DNA from: Pigoraptor vietnamica
Lineage: Eukaryota > Opisthokonta > Filasterea
Direction: 5' to 3'
DNA length: 13,317 nucleotides
Assembly: GCA_943704525.1 (NCBI GenBank)
Contig: CALSCQ010000413.1
Span: forward strand, 1-13,317
The translations under genes and the position numbers were made by a program. This document shows positions 1 through 11,255 of this stretch, piece after piece. Below the pieces are notes generated by a model that did no database searches, had not been told where the DNA came from, and saw only the letters and a list, made by a program, of their open reading frames with translations. The number at the start of each line of letters is the position of its first letter. Positions within the stretch are counted from its first letter, which is position 1.

Positions 1-76
1 CATGGACACCCGTCGCTGATACGAAGCAAGGGGTGTGGTGACGCACACATTGTTTGTGAGAAAGACAGCATAAAAT

Positions 77-79
<3 letters not shown>

Positions 80-168
<89 letters not shown>
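80..168. repeat. (CA)n microsatellite in the S28 peptidase intron
   Basis: About 44 near-perfect CA units on the plus strand. Read in the direction of the minus-strand peptidase gene this is (GT)n, starting about 40 bases after the donor of its second visible intron. Confidence 0.95.
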
Positions 169-170
<2 letters not shown>

Positions 171-210
171 CGTACGGCCACAGTGGTTCGCAGCAACAAC
201 AAGCACGCAC

Positions 211-782
211 CGGTGCTCGAGCACGACAATCGCCGCGCCAAATTCGCTGGCGAGCGTCTGCACATAGTCGTTCTGAATGCCGGGGCACGTGTACTCGCCG
301 CAAATGTAGAGAAAGACGGGGGAGCCGCACCCGCGCCAGCGGCAACGGTCCTCAAAGTACCTTCGAACAATGCGAGTGCGCACGAACGGTGAGAGTGTGC
401 TTGAAGATATACGTGAAGCCCTCAGAGATAGGCATCCGTCACAACCAGGGCGATCCGCCCAGCTGCAAACAACACACATGCATATTAAACCGTCATAGAG
501 TGCGCATGTGACAAGGCGTCGCGTTCGGTTGAACGTGTGGGGTGTTTTGCGAAAATGTGCGTAGAAAGTACGGTCGTGTGCGTCAATGGCGAAGGCAAGC
601 CAAGCAGCAAACGAGTGCATGACACACTTCTGGCTGAACGTGCGGCGGTCCGTCGGGTTGAAGTGGTCCAAGCGCTGTTCAAAGTGTCCGACAGTCCCCG
701 CGGTGTACGGGCAGTCGGCGCGGGCATGTGACACGAACGCCGCCACGGCAACCAGCACGGCGACAAGGGCTTGCGTGCGCAT
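211..782 (-). CDS. S28-family serine carboxypeptidase (prolylcarboxypeptidase-like), 5' part only
   Basis: Two exons are visible: 782-628 and 360-211, joined across a 267-base GT-AG intron (donor GTGTGT, acceptor AAG). The start ATG is at 782-780. It opens a clean signal peptide (MRTQALVAVLVAVAAFVSHARA) with likely cleavage before DCPY. The mature protein then shows the S28 N-terminal hallmarks: HFEQRLDHFNPTDRRTFSQK, followed after the splice by YFEDR. Exon 2 continues with SPVFLYICGEY and ends with GAAIVVLEHR, the strand just before the usual EHRYYG motif. Family members are secreted or lysosomal peptidases that cleave after proline or act as aminodipeptidases. The catalytic Ser, Asp and His would lie beyond the window. 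Exon 2 ends in phase 2 at donor GTGCGT, and the next intron begins with a long (GT)n tract in the sense direction. An acceptor-like TATCAG near 15-20 does not continue into YYG, so I did not add an exon there. The family assignment is strong; the gene is truncated by the window edge. Confidence 0.85.
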
Positions 783-802
783 GGTGCAAGGCAATTGCGC
801 AC

Positions 803-866
803 TCGCACACACACACACACGCAGACACACGCTGACACGCACACACGCACACACACGACACGCAGG
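803..866. repeat. Imperfect (CA)n tract
   Basis: Interrupted CA repeat with scattered G substitutions just upstream of the S28 peptidase start codon, probably within its 5' UTR or promoter. Confidence 0.85.
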
Positions 867-981
867 CGCTGCAAGAGGAAAAACAGAACGTGCGCCCCTT
901 CTCCTCGCGTGAGGGAAAGAGAGATGCGGCTTGTGCTAAATCGATGACATAGGCGGTCATGTGGTGTGCTTTCTGACAAGA

Positions 982-999
982 GGTTAGGGTTAGGGTTAG
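982..999 (+). repeat. Interstitial telomere-like TTAGGG repeat
   Basis: GGTTAGGGTTAGGGTTAG is three in-phase copies of the TTAGGG unit, the last one cut short. It sits in the intergenic region between divergent genes, with ordinary unique sequence on both sides, so it is not a chromosome end. It may be a scar of repaired DNA or a binding site for a telobox or TRF-type factor. Confidence 0.8.
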
Positions 1000-1366
1000 T
1001 GCTACGACAGTTATTACGATATCGGAAATTCCGTCCGACACAAAGTGCGTCATGGATGTGAAAAAGCCGCGCGCGTCGTTCCCTCACTTGCGATTCCTCC
1101 TCTTTCTTCGACCTTTCCCACTCACGTGACCTTCGCTTGCTGCAGTGGCTGCGTATGCCCCTTGGGGACTGTAGGTCACTGCTATTCACTCGCTGAGAGT
1201 GTTGCGTTGCGCTGTCGGAACACGTGCACAACAAACGCCGGCGGGGATGCGCGGCGCATAAGTGCCTCCGCCAGTCAACTGTGGCAAAGGCATGGGTCGT
1301 CCATGAAGCCCGCCCGCGATTAGGCCCACGACCCGCCGCGTGCCCAGAGGGCACGAACTTGGCGAA

Positions 1367-1928
1367 ATGGAGGGCGGCGAGGCTGTTCCTGCTGGCTCGG
1401 CAGACGACGGGGCTTCCGACGGGGCTTCCCTAAAGCGCACGCGGTCGCTCGATGTGTTTCAGGCGCGTGTCGGCCCGGTGCCGACCATCGACAAGGACCT
1501 CCTGCCCGAGCTGTTTTCCGCGGACGTGCCGCACGAGACACTCGAGCGCATTGCGAATCTCGAGAAGCGGTGGAAGACGTTTGCGAAGAACAAGCAACTC
1601 GACGAACGGCACACGTACAACACGTGGCGGAGATGGCACACGGAGCGCGCGCTGCCGGCGTCCGCGTCGGCGTCGCCGGGAAGCTCCGTGAGCGACGGAT
1701 CGCGTGGGTCGCGGTCGGACGACCTCGCGCGGAGCATCTCCAAGCGCATCGACAATGCGATTTGGCGCGCGTGGCACAGGCACCGCAACTACCTCGCGGC
1801 GAAAGCACGGCGGCCGTCGCAGGCGTCGCAGGGTGCGGGATCGTCGATGGAATGGCTCGAGTCGCCGCTTGTCATGGATGTGAGTATGTTACCATTGCTG
1901 ATGTGCCTTTTTCCTAAATTTTTTTTTG

Positions 1929-2027
<99 letters not shown>

Positions 2028-2297
2028 ACGCGCGTGTGTACGTGTGTTCGTGTGTGCGTGCATACGCGTTTGTGTACGTGTGTGCGCGCGCGCCAGTGTA
2101 AAACGCACACCTTTGTCCTGTAACACTTGTGGTTGTCGCAGGACCAGCTTCTCGAGATGTTCGACTTCACAAACTTTGACTTCCAGTTCGATCCTCGCCC
2201 TGCGTCGGGTGTGTACGCCGAAGCATGCGCACGCACTCACACACGCACGCACACACACGCACACACACGCACACACTCACACACACACTCTCTCTCA

Positions 2298-2354
<57 letters not shown>

Positions 2355-4062
2355 TCTTCTTCTTCTTCTTCTTCTTCTCACGCACGTGTCTTCCCTACCT
2401 CTGGACGTGCTTTGTCCATGAACGTCCCCAGCAGTAACACATCCCGCACGCAGGCCTTGGCAATCTGGACGACCTCGCCGCCTTCGAGCCCGTCCCCATC
2501 AAGGTCGAGCTGCCGGAGCCTTCGGAGCCTGCGTCACGTGAACACAGCTCGAGCAGCAGTGCGCACGACGACGCCCTCGGCACACACCAGCGCGCCTCGG
2601 GCCACTCGGCGGCTTCCGGCGGCGTCTCGAAAAGCCTGTCGAAGCGGAAATCGAGCACGGCCATTGCGGCGGCTGTCACGGGCGGCCGCAAGGGCTCCGT
2701 GCGCGCGTCGGTCTCTGCGCCGCAGGTCCCACTCGTGCCGGCGCAGCCACTGGCGCCTGCGTTCATGGGGCCCGCCGACCCCTTTCTCCAGGGACAGGTT
2801 GCGTTTGCCGGGCTCGGGCTCGGGCCGAACGTGTCTGGACAGGACGCGCTGTGGGCGCAACTGGGCGCTGCAATGGGGCCGCAGATGTGGGCGGGCATGG
2901 AGGCGCAGTTGGCGGGAATGGGTCCACAATTGGCGGGAATGGCCCCGCAAATGGCGGGAATGGGCGCGCAGTTGGCGGGAATGGGCACGCAGTTTGCCGG
3001 TATGGGTCCCCAAATGGCTGGAATGGGCGCACCGGCTGCCGGCGTGGGCCTCGGGCTGGGCCTTGCGGCGTCGCTGGGAAGCCCCTTTGACCCGTCGTCC
3101 GCAGCCGCCGCGGGCATCCTCCGGCGGGAACAGCTGCGCAGCGAGCGCGAGGTGCTTGAGGCGGAGCAGCGTCGCCTGATTGCATCGCAGGCGGCTGAGG
3201 CACAAGCGGCGGCGGCGGCGGAGCAGGAGCGGCTGCGCGCGGCGAGCGAGGCGCAGTACTCTGCGTCGGCGGCGGCGTCGTCGGAGGACATGGACACGGA
3301 CGAGAGCGACGACGATGCGTTGAAGGGACGAGGGAAGGCGAAGGGACCGGCGAAGCGCGCGTCGACGCTCAGCGAGACGCGGAGGGCGGCGCACATTGAG
3401 GCCGAGAAGAAGCGGCGCAACAACATCAAGAGCGGCTTTGACGAGCTCGCGACAATACTGCCGTCGTGCCGGCCGAAGTTTCCGAACCAAAAGTTTTCCA
3501 AGGCGACGGTGCTTGTCAAGACGATCGACCACATCACGCAGATGTCGCGGGGAAATGCGGCGCAGCTGGAGGAGCTGCAGCGACTGCAGAAGGAGATGAT
3601 TGCACTGCGCCTCGTCAACGCGTGGGTGGTCCCAACATGCCGTTCGCGTGCCTAGACGCCCACACGCGTATGCCATCTCACACCTTTTCTTACTCTCTAT
3701 CATCGGCTCTCTCTGAGCACCATGCTCTCGCTGTTCACGTGACGCGCGTCTAATCTTTCTGCGTCTCTGACCCGCAGCAAGTACCACCAGCTGCTCCAAT
3801 CGAAGATTGCCATGGGCTTCAAGCCGAAGGTGCGCCTGTCCGAGTCACAGTCATTGTGGGCTGGCACACTGCTTTGTCGCATTCGCAGTTTATTAAGCTC
3901 GCGGCTTTGACGTGAATTTGTCGCATTCGCTCTTCGTTTCGCAGGCGGCAAGACAGGTTGCGGCGCCCACGCTGGCGGACACTGTCAAGTTTGAGATTGT
4001 ATCCAGCCATGAACGTTACTTGCGTGCATCGGTGTCCGCCTGTCCGTTGTTGTTTGTTTGCT

Positions 4063-4154
<92 letters not shown>

Positions 4155-4413
4155 CCTCCCTCCCTCCCTCCCTCCTGCCTCTCTCTCTCGAATTGGCCTT
4201 GACGGTGGTCCGACGCAGTTCCGCGCGCTGATTGAGGCCCTGTTTGGGACGTTTAGTGCGACAGTCAACCTGAGCTCGTTCGACGCCATGCTCGCCTCAA
4301 TCTTCCTGTGGCTGGAGCAGTACTGCCAGACGCCCCAGCTGCGAGAGACGGTCCTCGGCGCCATTCGCGACATTAGCGCGCGTCTCGTGTCTGGCGGGGG
4401 CGTTTTCCAGTAA
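1367..4413 (+). CDS. Mondo: Mondo/ChREBP-like bHLH-leucine zipper transcription factor (six exons, 682 aa)
   Basis: Exons are 1367-1879, 2142-2208, 2454-3621, 3778-3829, 3945-3998 and 4219-4413. All introns are GT-AG, and the coding length of 2049 bases divides by three, ending in TAA. ATG 1367 is the first ATG in the open frame. Residues 126-149, with the core KRIDNAIWRAW, match the Mondo conserved region of MondoA and ChREBP (RLNNAIWRAWYIQY-type). That N-terminal module controls nuclear entry and glucose-6-phosphate response in animals. Residues 172-189 (DQLLEMFDFTNFDFQFDP) form an acidic-aromatic segment, a possible activation motif. Residues 341-389 are seven GMxxQxA repeats. The bHLH spans about 503-555; basic-region H507, E511 and R515 are the standard E-box contacts. 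A zipper follows to about 600. Residues 614-677 (FRALIEALFGTF, then FLWLEQYC) match the dimerization and cytoplasmic-localization domain found only in Mondo and MLX proteins. The protein should act in the nucleus as a heterodimer on CACGTG sites. MLX alone is less likely because it lacks the N-terminal Mondo region. Confidence 0.92.
1933..2026. repeat. (GT)n microsatellite in Mondo-like intron 1
   Basis: About 47 GT units, broken once by TTT, lie in intron 1 (1880-2141), about 50 bases after the donor GTGAGT. The tract is (GT)n on the sense strand. Confidence 0.95.
2229..2378. repeat. Compound (CA)n-(CT)n-(TTC)n microsatellite in Mondo-like intron 2
   Basis: An imperfect CA tract (2229-2287) runs into (CT)n (2302-2351) and then (TTC)n (2351-2378). 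All lie in intron 2 (2209-2453). The pyrimidine-rich part leads toward the acceptor at 2453. Confidence 0.95.
2894..3040 (+). repeat. 21-base coding tandem repeat (seven GMxxQxA heptads)
   Basis: Inside exon 3 of the Mondo-like gene, seven consecutive 21-base units encode GMEAQLA, GMGPQLA, GMAPQMA, GMGAQLA, GMGTQFA, GMGPQMA and GMGAPAA (residues 341-389). A degenerate eighth unit (MGPQMWA) precedes them at 2873. Units differ mostly by synonymous or conservative changes, as expected for repeat growth under selection on the protein. The segment is rich in Met, Gly and Gln and is probably disordered. Confidence 0.9.
4065..4174. repeat. (TC)n-(CCCT)n microsatellite in Mondo-like intron 5
   Basis: About 43 TC units followed by six CCCT-type units, in intron 5 (3999-4218). 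The tract is pyrimidine-rich on the sense strand and ends about 45 bases before the acceptor at 4218, so it acts as, or overlaps, an expanded polypyrimidine tract. Confidence 0.95.
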
Positions 4414-4980
4414 CACCCACACTACGCCGCATGCTGACACGCGTACACAGAGACCGCTATTCACACACACAGACCGTTTTGTCCTTTCGATTGCGTTGCG
4501 CCTCACAAATACATTTGCAGAGCGAGTACTTTCCCTGCTGTGTTGCAGACGGACCTCGCACACACCACGCACACACATTCGCACTGGCACTGGACATCTA
4601 TTTTGTCGGACCCGTGTTTGGAGAACACCTCTGTGAGCCAATCAGAAGGCGAAGCGCGTTCTCGCTTAAACGTGCGCGTCGCTGATTGGTCGGCGTGGGA
4701 TTCGCCCGAGCCGGGCTGTTCGATTACGCACTGACACACCGGCAGTCACACACACACACACATACACACGCACACACACACACACACCACGCACGTATTG
4801 CCTCACACATCGGCATGCGCACCTGACGCACGCACACACGCACACACACGCACACAGAGCATACATTAAACTGGTAGAACTAACCAGTCAGTGGCGATCA
4901 TATCATCTTTTTACAGGGCACTCCGATCTGAGAGAGGTTCCGACAGTTTGCAATACTTTGTCTCAGTGCCGTGATTCGCA
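4414..4980. promoter_or_regulatory. Intergenic region upstream of the START gene, with inverted CCAAT boxes
   Basis: This 567-base interval lies between the Mondo-like stop and the START-domain start codon. CCAATCAG at 4638-4645 and CTGATTGG at 4682-4689 are exact reverse complements, 36 bases apart, each with a core CCAAT box of the NF-Y type. AC repeats lie at 4746-4789 and 4830-4856. No TATA box is evident. ORFs in the interval are short and AC-biased, and I see no gene here. The CCAAT pair probably marks the START gene promoter, about 290 bases upstream of its ATG. Confidence 0.5.
4746..4856. repeat. Two imperfect (CA)n tracts
   Basis: CA-rich tracts at 4746-4789 and 4830-4856, separated by about 40 bases of unique sequence, upstream of the START-domain gene. 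Confidence 0.85.
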
Positions 4981-6228
4981 ATGGCGTCCAAGATCGGCGT
5001 GGAAGACATTGGGGCGTTCAAGGCGAAGATCATAGAGGAGCTCGTCGCCGTTTCGAAGGAAACGGAGGGATGGGACTTTCTCCTGGAGGTGCGTTACTCT
5101 GAACGGCGCGTGTGGGCGTCCATTTCCGCGGATGTTTGCGCCAGCCACGTTTCTGAGTTTTTTGATGGACTCTCTCTGTGTTTGGCTTGGGTTGAAGCGA
5201 TATGTCTTGCGTTGCATGTGTACGGAAATCGCCGGCGGATTCAGTTGAAACGGAGGAAATCGTGCAATGTTTGCGTTTGTTTGTCGGCCGAGATTGCCAT
5301 GTCGGCGTGGCATTGCGCCTTTCCAGCGCCGTGGTGCTCGACTGTTTGCGCTCGTGTCTCTCGTCGATGCCATGCGTCCATGTTTTAGCTTATTCGGCGG
5401 CATCTCGACTGAGACGTACGCTGATCCGGCGTTGCATTACATGCCACTGGCACTTATCGTTTGTGTGCGCGCCTGTGCGTGTGTGTCTCGCAGAAGGAGG
5501 GCGTGCGCATTTCGCGCAAGAAGACGGACGAGAGCAAGATACACATCGTCAAGGGCGAAGGCGACATTGACGCGCCCGTCGACGTCGTGCTCAACTATGT
5601 GTGGGGTCTCGACGAGCGCAAGGCATGGGACGAGCTGTACATGGATGGTGGGGGAGCGCGGTTTCCATTCTGAGCCCGAGAGTGCCCACTGTCACCCAAA
5701 GCGAGGCATTTGTGTTGCGGCACTTGCGCGGATGCACCAAAAACGTTTAACTGCGGCTGGCTGATCTGTCGGTGCCAGCGATTGTTGTGGCCGGTTGTGA
5801 CTTTACGTTCTGCGGCTCTCGCGGCGCGCGCTCCTAGCCGAAGTCTCACAGAGTTTTGACGGCCTCTCGCACTTACGCAACGCAGGGCGTGTTGTGGAGG
5901 AGTACGATGCGTCGGCGTCCACGGTGTACCAGCAATACAAGACGCCAGGACCGGCCTCCAACCGCGATTTTGTCTTCTTTCGCGTGCGCGAAAAGCTTGC
6001 CGACGGCTCGGTTATTGTGGCGGGAAAGTCCGTGAAGCACCAGGACGTGCCCAAGTCGAGCGACTTTACGCGCGCGAAGATTCTCTCGTCCGGTTCCGTG
6101 ATGACGCCGCTGCCGAACGGCCACACACACGTCGTCTACACGGTGCAGCTGGACCCGTGCGGTGGGTCCTCCTGCGTGTGTGAGTGTGTGTGCGTTTGTG
6201 CGTTTGTATCTGTCAGTCTGTGTGTGCG

Positions 6229-6283
<55 letters not shown>

Positions 6284-6313
6284 ATGTGTTGTGTGTGTGT
6301 GTGTGTGCGCGCG

Positions 6314-6354
<41 letters not shown>

Positions 6355-6680
6355 CCGTGTGTGCGTGTCAAAGGGTGTGAGAATTGGCCGTCACTGACAG
6401 TCGCCTTCCCCGTACCGCAGGCCTCGTCCCGGCGTTCATCGCAGTGAGTTATTCGCGTTGTTGTCGTACTCTCTTGAAGATAACTGCTCTCGTTGCCGAT
6501 TGCTACAGTAATGGGCGTGCGACGACGTCCTTCTGTCCAATAGTCCCCTCCCCCCTCCCGTCTGACTGTGTCTTGCTCCCGCAGAACATTGTCGCTGAGA
6601 AACAGCCGCTCGTCATCTCAGTTATACGCAAGAAGATCCACCAGCGGAGGGCGAGCGACGCGGCACAACAAAAGAGTTGA
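4981..6680 (+). CDS. START-domain lipid-transfer protein (five exons, 218 aa)
   Basis: Exons are 4981-5088, 5494-5647, 5886-6161, 6421-6443 and 6585-6680. All introns are GT-AG, and the 657-base coding sequence ends in TGA. START landmarks appear in order: GWDFLLEKEGVRISRKK (residues 30-46, spanning the first splice), then VKGEGDIDAPVDVVLNYVW, then RKAWDELYMDGRVVEEYD (the conserved WD-x-vve block, spanning the second splice). Near the C-terminus, GLVPAFIANIVAEKQPLVI fits the final amphipathic helix that caps the lipid pocket. The whole protein is essentially one START domain, like the 205-215-aa StARD4/StARD5 class. No signal peptide, membrane segment or PH domain is visible, so a soluble cytosolic lipid or sterol carrier is likely; the ligand cannot be read from sequence. 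ATG 4981 is the first ATG of the frame and is followed at once by domain sequence. Exon 4 is only 23 bases but is needed to keep the frame. Confidence 0.88.
6170..6371. repeat. Interrupted (GT)n microsatellite in START-gene intron 3
   Basis: Three long GT blocks (6232-6280, 6291-6307, 6317-6350) with GT-like flanks begin almost directly after the donor GTGGGT at 6162. They occupy most of intron 3 (6162-6420). The tract is (GT)n on the sense strand. Confidence 0.93.
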
Positions 6681-7034
6681 ACGCACAAAGCAGACTGACG
6701 TACATCTAGCGCGCGCACGTATATATATACACACACGCACACACACGCACACACACACACACACACGGATCATCTCGAACACCCTTGGGCCGCCTTTGTT
6801 ATGTACATATAAAAATGTATTTTTTTTTTTGTTTCTCCTTTTTTTTTTGTGTCTTCAATTAATCGCGTCCAGCGCATACGGAAGTTGGCTGATGCCGAGT
6901 TACGTTGTCTCGCACAACAGCGCACACAAGATTCAAAGGCGACAAATTCAAACACGCACGCGCACAGACGCACGCACACGCACGCGCAAACGCCGAAGCA
7001 CGCATAAGCCAGACACGACACTCCACGGACACGC
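6681..7034. other. Convergent 3' spacer between the START and hydrolase genes
   Basis: This 354-base interval separates the TGA of the START gene from the stop of the minus-strand hydrolase gene (7037-7035), so it holds both 3' UTRs. It contains an (AC)n tract at 6729-6766, a TATATATA run just before it, and two T-tracts of 10 or more between about 6819 and 6849. No textbook AATAAA signal was found next to either stop. Frames crossing it are repeat-derived. Confidence 0.6.
6729..6766. repeat. (AC)n microsatellite
   Basis: About 19 AC units with two G interruptions, about 50 bases after the START-gene stop codon. Confidence 0.9.
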
Positions 7035-10485
<3,451 letters not shown>

Positions 10486-10917
10486 TCTCTAGGGTGAGAA
10501 CAAACAGACAGAATGTCAATTGATGTGCCTCGTCAGCAATTGCACACCAGCGCCGAACATGCTGCCTCAACACGCACCGCCGCGAAAGCACGGAACGAGG
10601 AAACTAGTCGAGTGCTATCCCCATCAGAGAAGGATTTGTTGGCCCAAGACGCGAGAGAGAAGATATTGAAATTCCCCGAAGTTCGTCGATTCAGCAATTA
10701 AAAAGATGCGCCAATTCGAATATGCGTACCCAAACGAAAAAAACGGCCCTAAGATTACCCCAATTGCATTGTTGTTCTAAGGAAAAGAGTGTGCGTGTGT
10801 ATGGCGTACCAGTGGTGTGCGCGTGTGTGTGTAGCGGTGTGTGTATGGCGCAGAGGCAGAGTATGCCAAGCACGCACACCGAGCTTCTCTCAGTCAACCC
10901 AGTGGCACGACATTCGA
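10486..10917. other. Divergent intergenic region upstream of the hydrolase gene
   Basis: The hydrolase and F-box genes are transcribed away from each other, so the hydrolase promoter should lie here. I see no clear TATA box or paired motif on the minus strand. One short plus-strand ORF (10513-10701) is listed separately. A GT-rich but non-tandem stretch covers about 10785-10850. Confidence 0.4.
10513..10701 (+). CDS. Possible short ORF (62 aa), doubtful
   Basis: A complete ATG-to-TAA frame starts 28 bases from the divergent hydrolase start codon. Unlike most short frames here it is not repeat-derived: its second half (SPSEKDLLAQDAREKILKFP) is charged and helix-like. I recognise no family. 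It could equally be chance coding within a 5' UTR or promoter. Confidence 0.15.
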   Translation: MSIDVPRQQLHTSAEHAASTRTAAKARNEETSRVLSPSEKDLLAQDAREKILKFPEVRRFSN

Positions 10918-10958
10918 CCAATCACAGTGCGCCGAGTGATGTCATGCGTCCATATATG
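10918..10958 (+). promoter_or_regulatory. Candidate CCAAT/TATA promoter of the F-box gene
   Basis: CCAAT at 10918-10922 is followed 30 bases later by a TATATATG-like element at about 10952-10959. An AT-rich leader (about 10970-11060) comes next, then the F-box frame. Spacing and order fit a plus-strand promoter, but only by motif inspection. Confidence 0.4.
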
Positions 10959-11255
10959 GGCATAGAGTCTGTTACTTTCCATGTAAAGCTAATGGGATAA
11001 TATATTAACAAAAAAGCACTTTATGAAGATAATTATCTTTTTATGGAAGGTAAAAACACCAGGAAAAATAGCCGAGCACTCGCCCGGCCGGATTGCCGAC
11101 TGTTTACCGTGAACTTCTTCATGTTCTGCTTCGTTGTTGTGTGCGCTACTGTAGAGGGACCGTCGGTTCATCCAACGGACCGACTAACGCGTCCCACCCC
11201 ATTTTTAACTGAGCAACACGCTCACGTGCACGCGTGCAAACGCCCGGCGGCACGA

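Larger units (their letters stand above)
783..1366. promoter_or_regulatory. Divergent intergenic region between the S28 peptidase and the Mondo-like gene
   Basis: The two genes are transcribed away from each other, with start codons 584 bases apart, so this interval should hold both promoters and 5' UTRs. It contains an imperfect AC-rich tract (803-866), a telomere-like repeat (982-999), a palindromic E-box TCACGTGA at 1122-1129 and a second CACGTG at 1221-1226. No TATA box stands out. ORFs here are in low-complexity sequence and have no protein-like features. The promoter role is inferred from gene orientation. Confidence 0.5.

Noticed and set aside
1-79. Possible next S28 exon after the acceptor-like TATCAG on the minus strand
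   Set aside because: Joining it in the required phase does not give the expected YYG after EHR, so there is no support beyond a splice-like motif.
485-1354. 289-aa minus-strand frame covering the S28 5' region
   Set aside because: It is out of frame with the S28 signal peptide and peptidase motifs and runs through the AC-rich tract.
1926-2421. ORFs made largely of Cys-Val, Thr-His or Ser-Leu runs
   Set aside because: They are direct translations of (GT)n, (AC)n and (CT)n tracts in introns. Flanking splice sites place these tracts outside the coding sequence. The same applies to similar frames at 6162-6447, 7178-7621 and 3912-4202.
2395-3799. Two long minus-strand frames (407 and 421 aa) over the Mondo-like exon 3
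   Set aside because: They are antisense shadows of a GC-rich exon. The plus strand encodes recognisable bHLH sequence, while the minus frames are low-complexity Arg/Ala/Ser without motifs.
5202-5764. Overlapping plus-strand frames between START exons 1 and 2
   Set aside because: They lie mainly in intron 1 (5089-5493) or read exon 2 in the wrong frame. Only the frame starting at 5494 gives START-domain residues.
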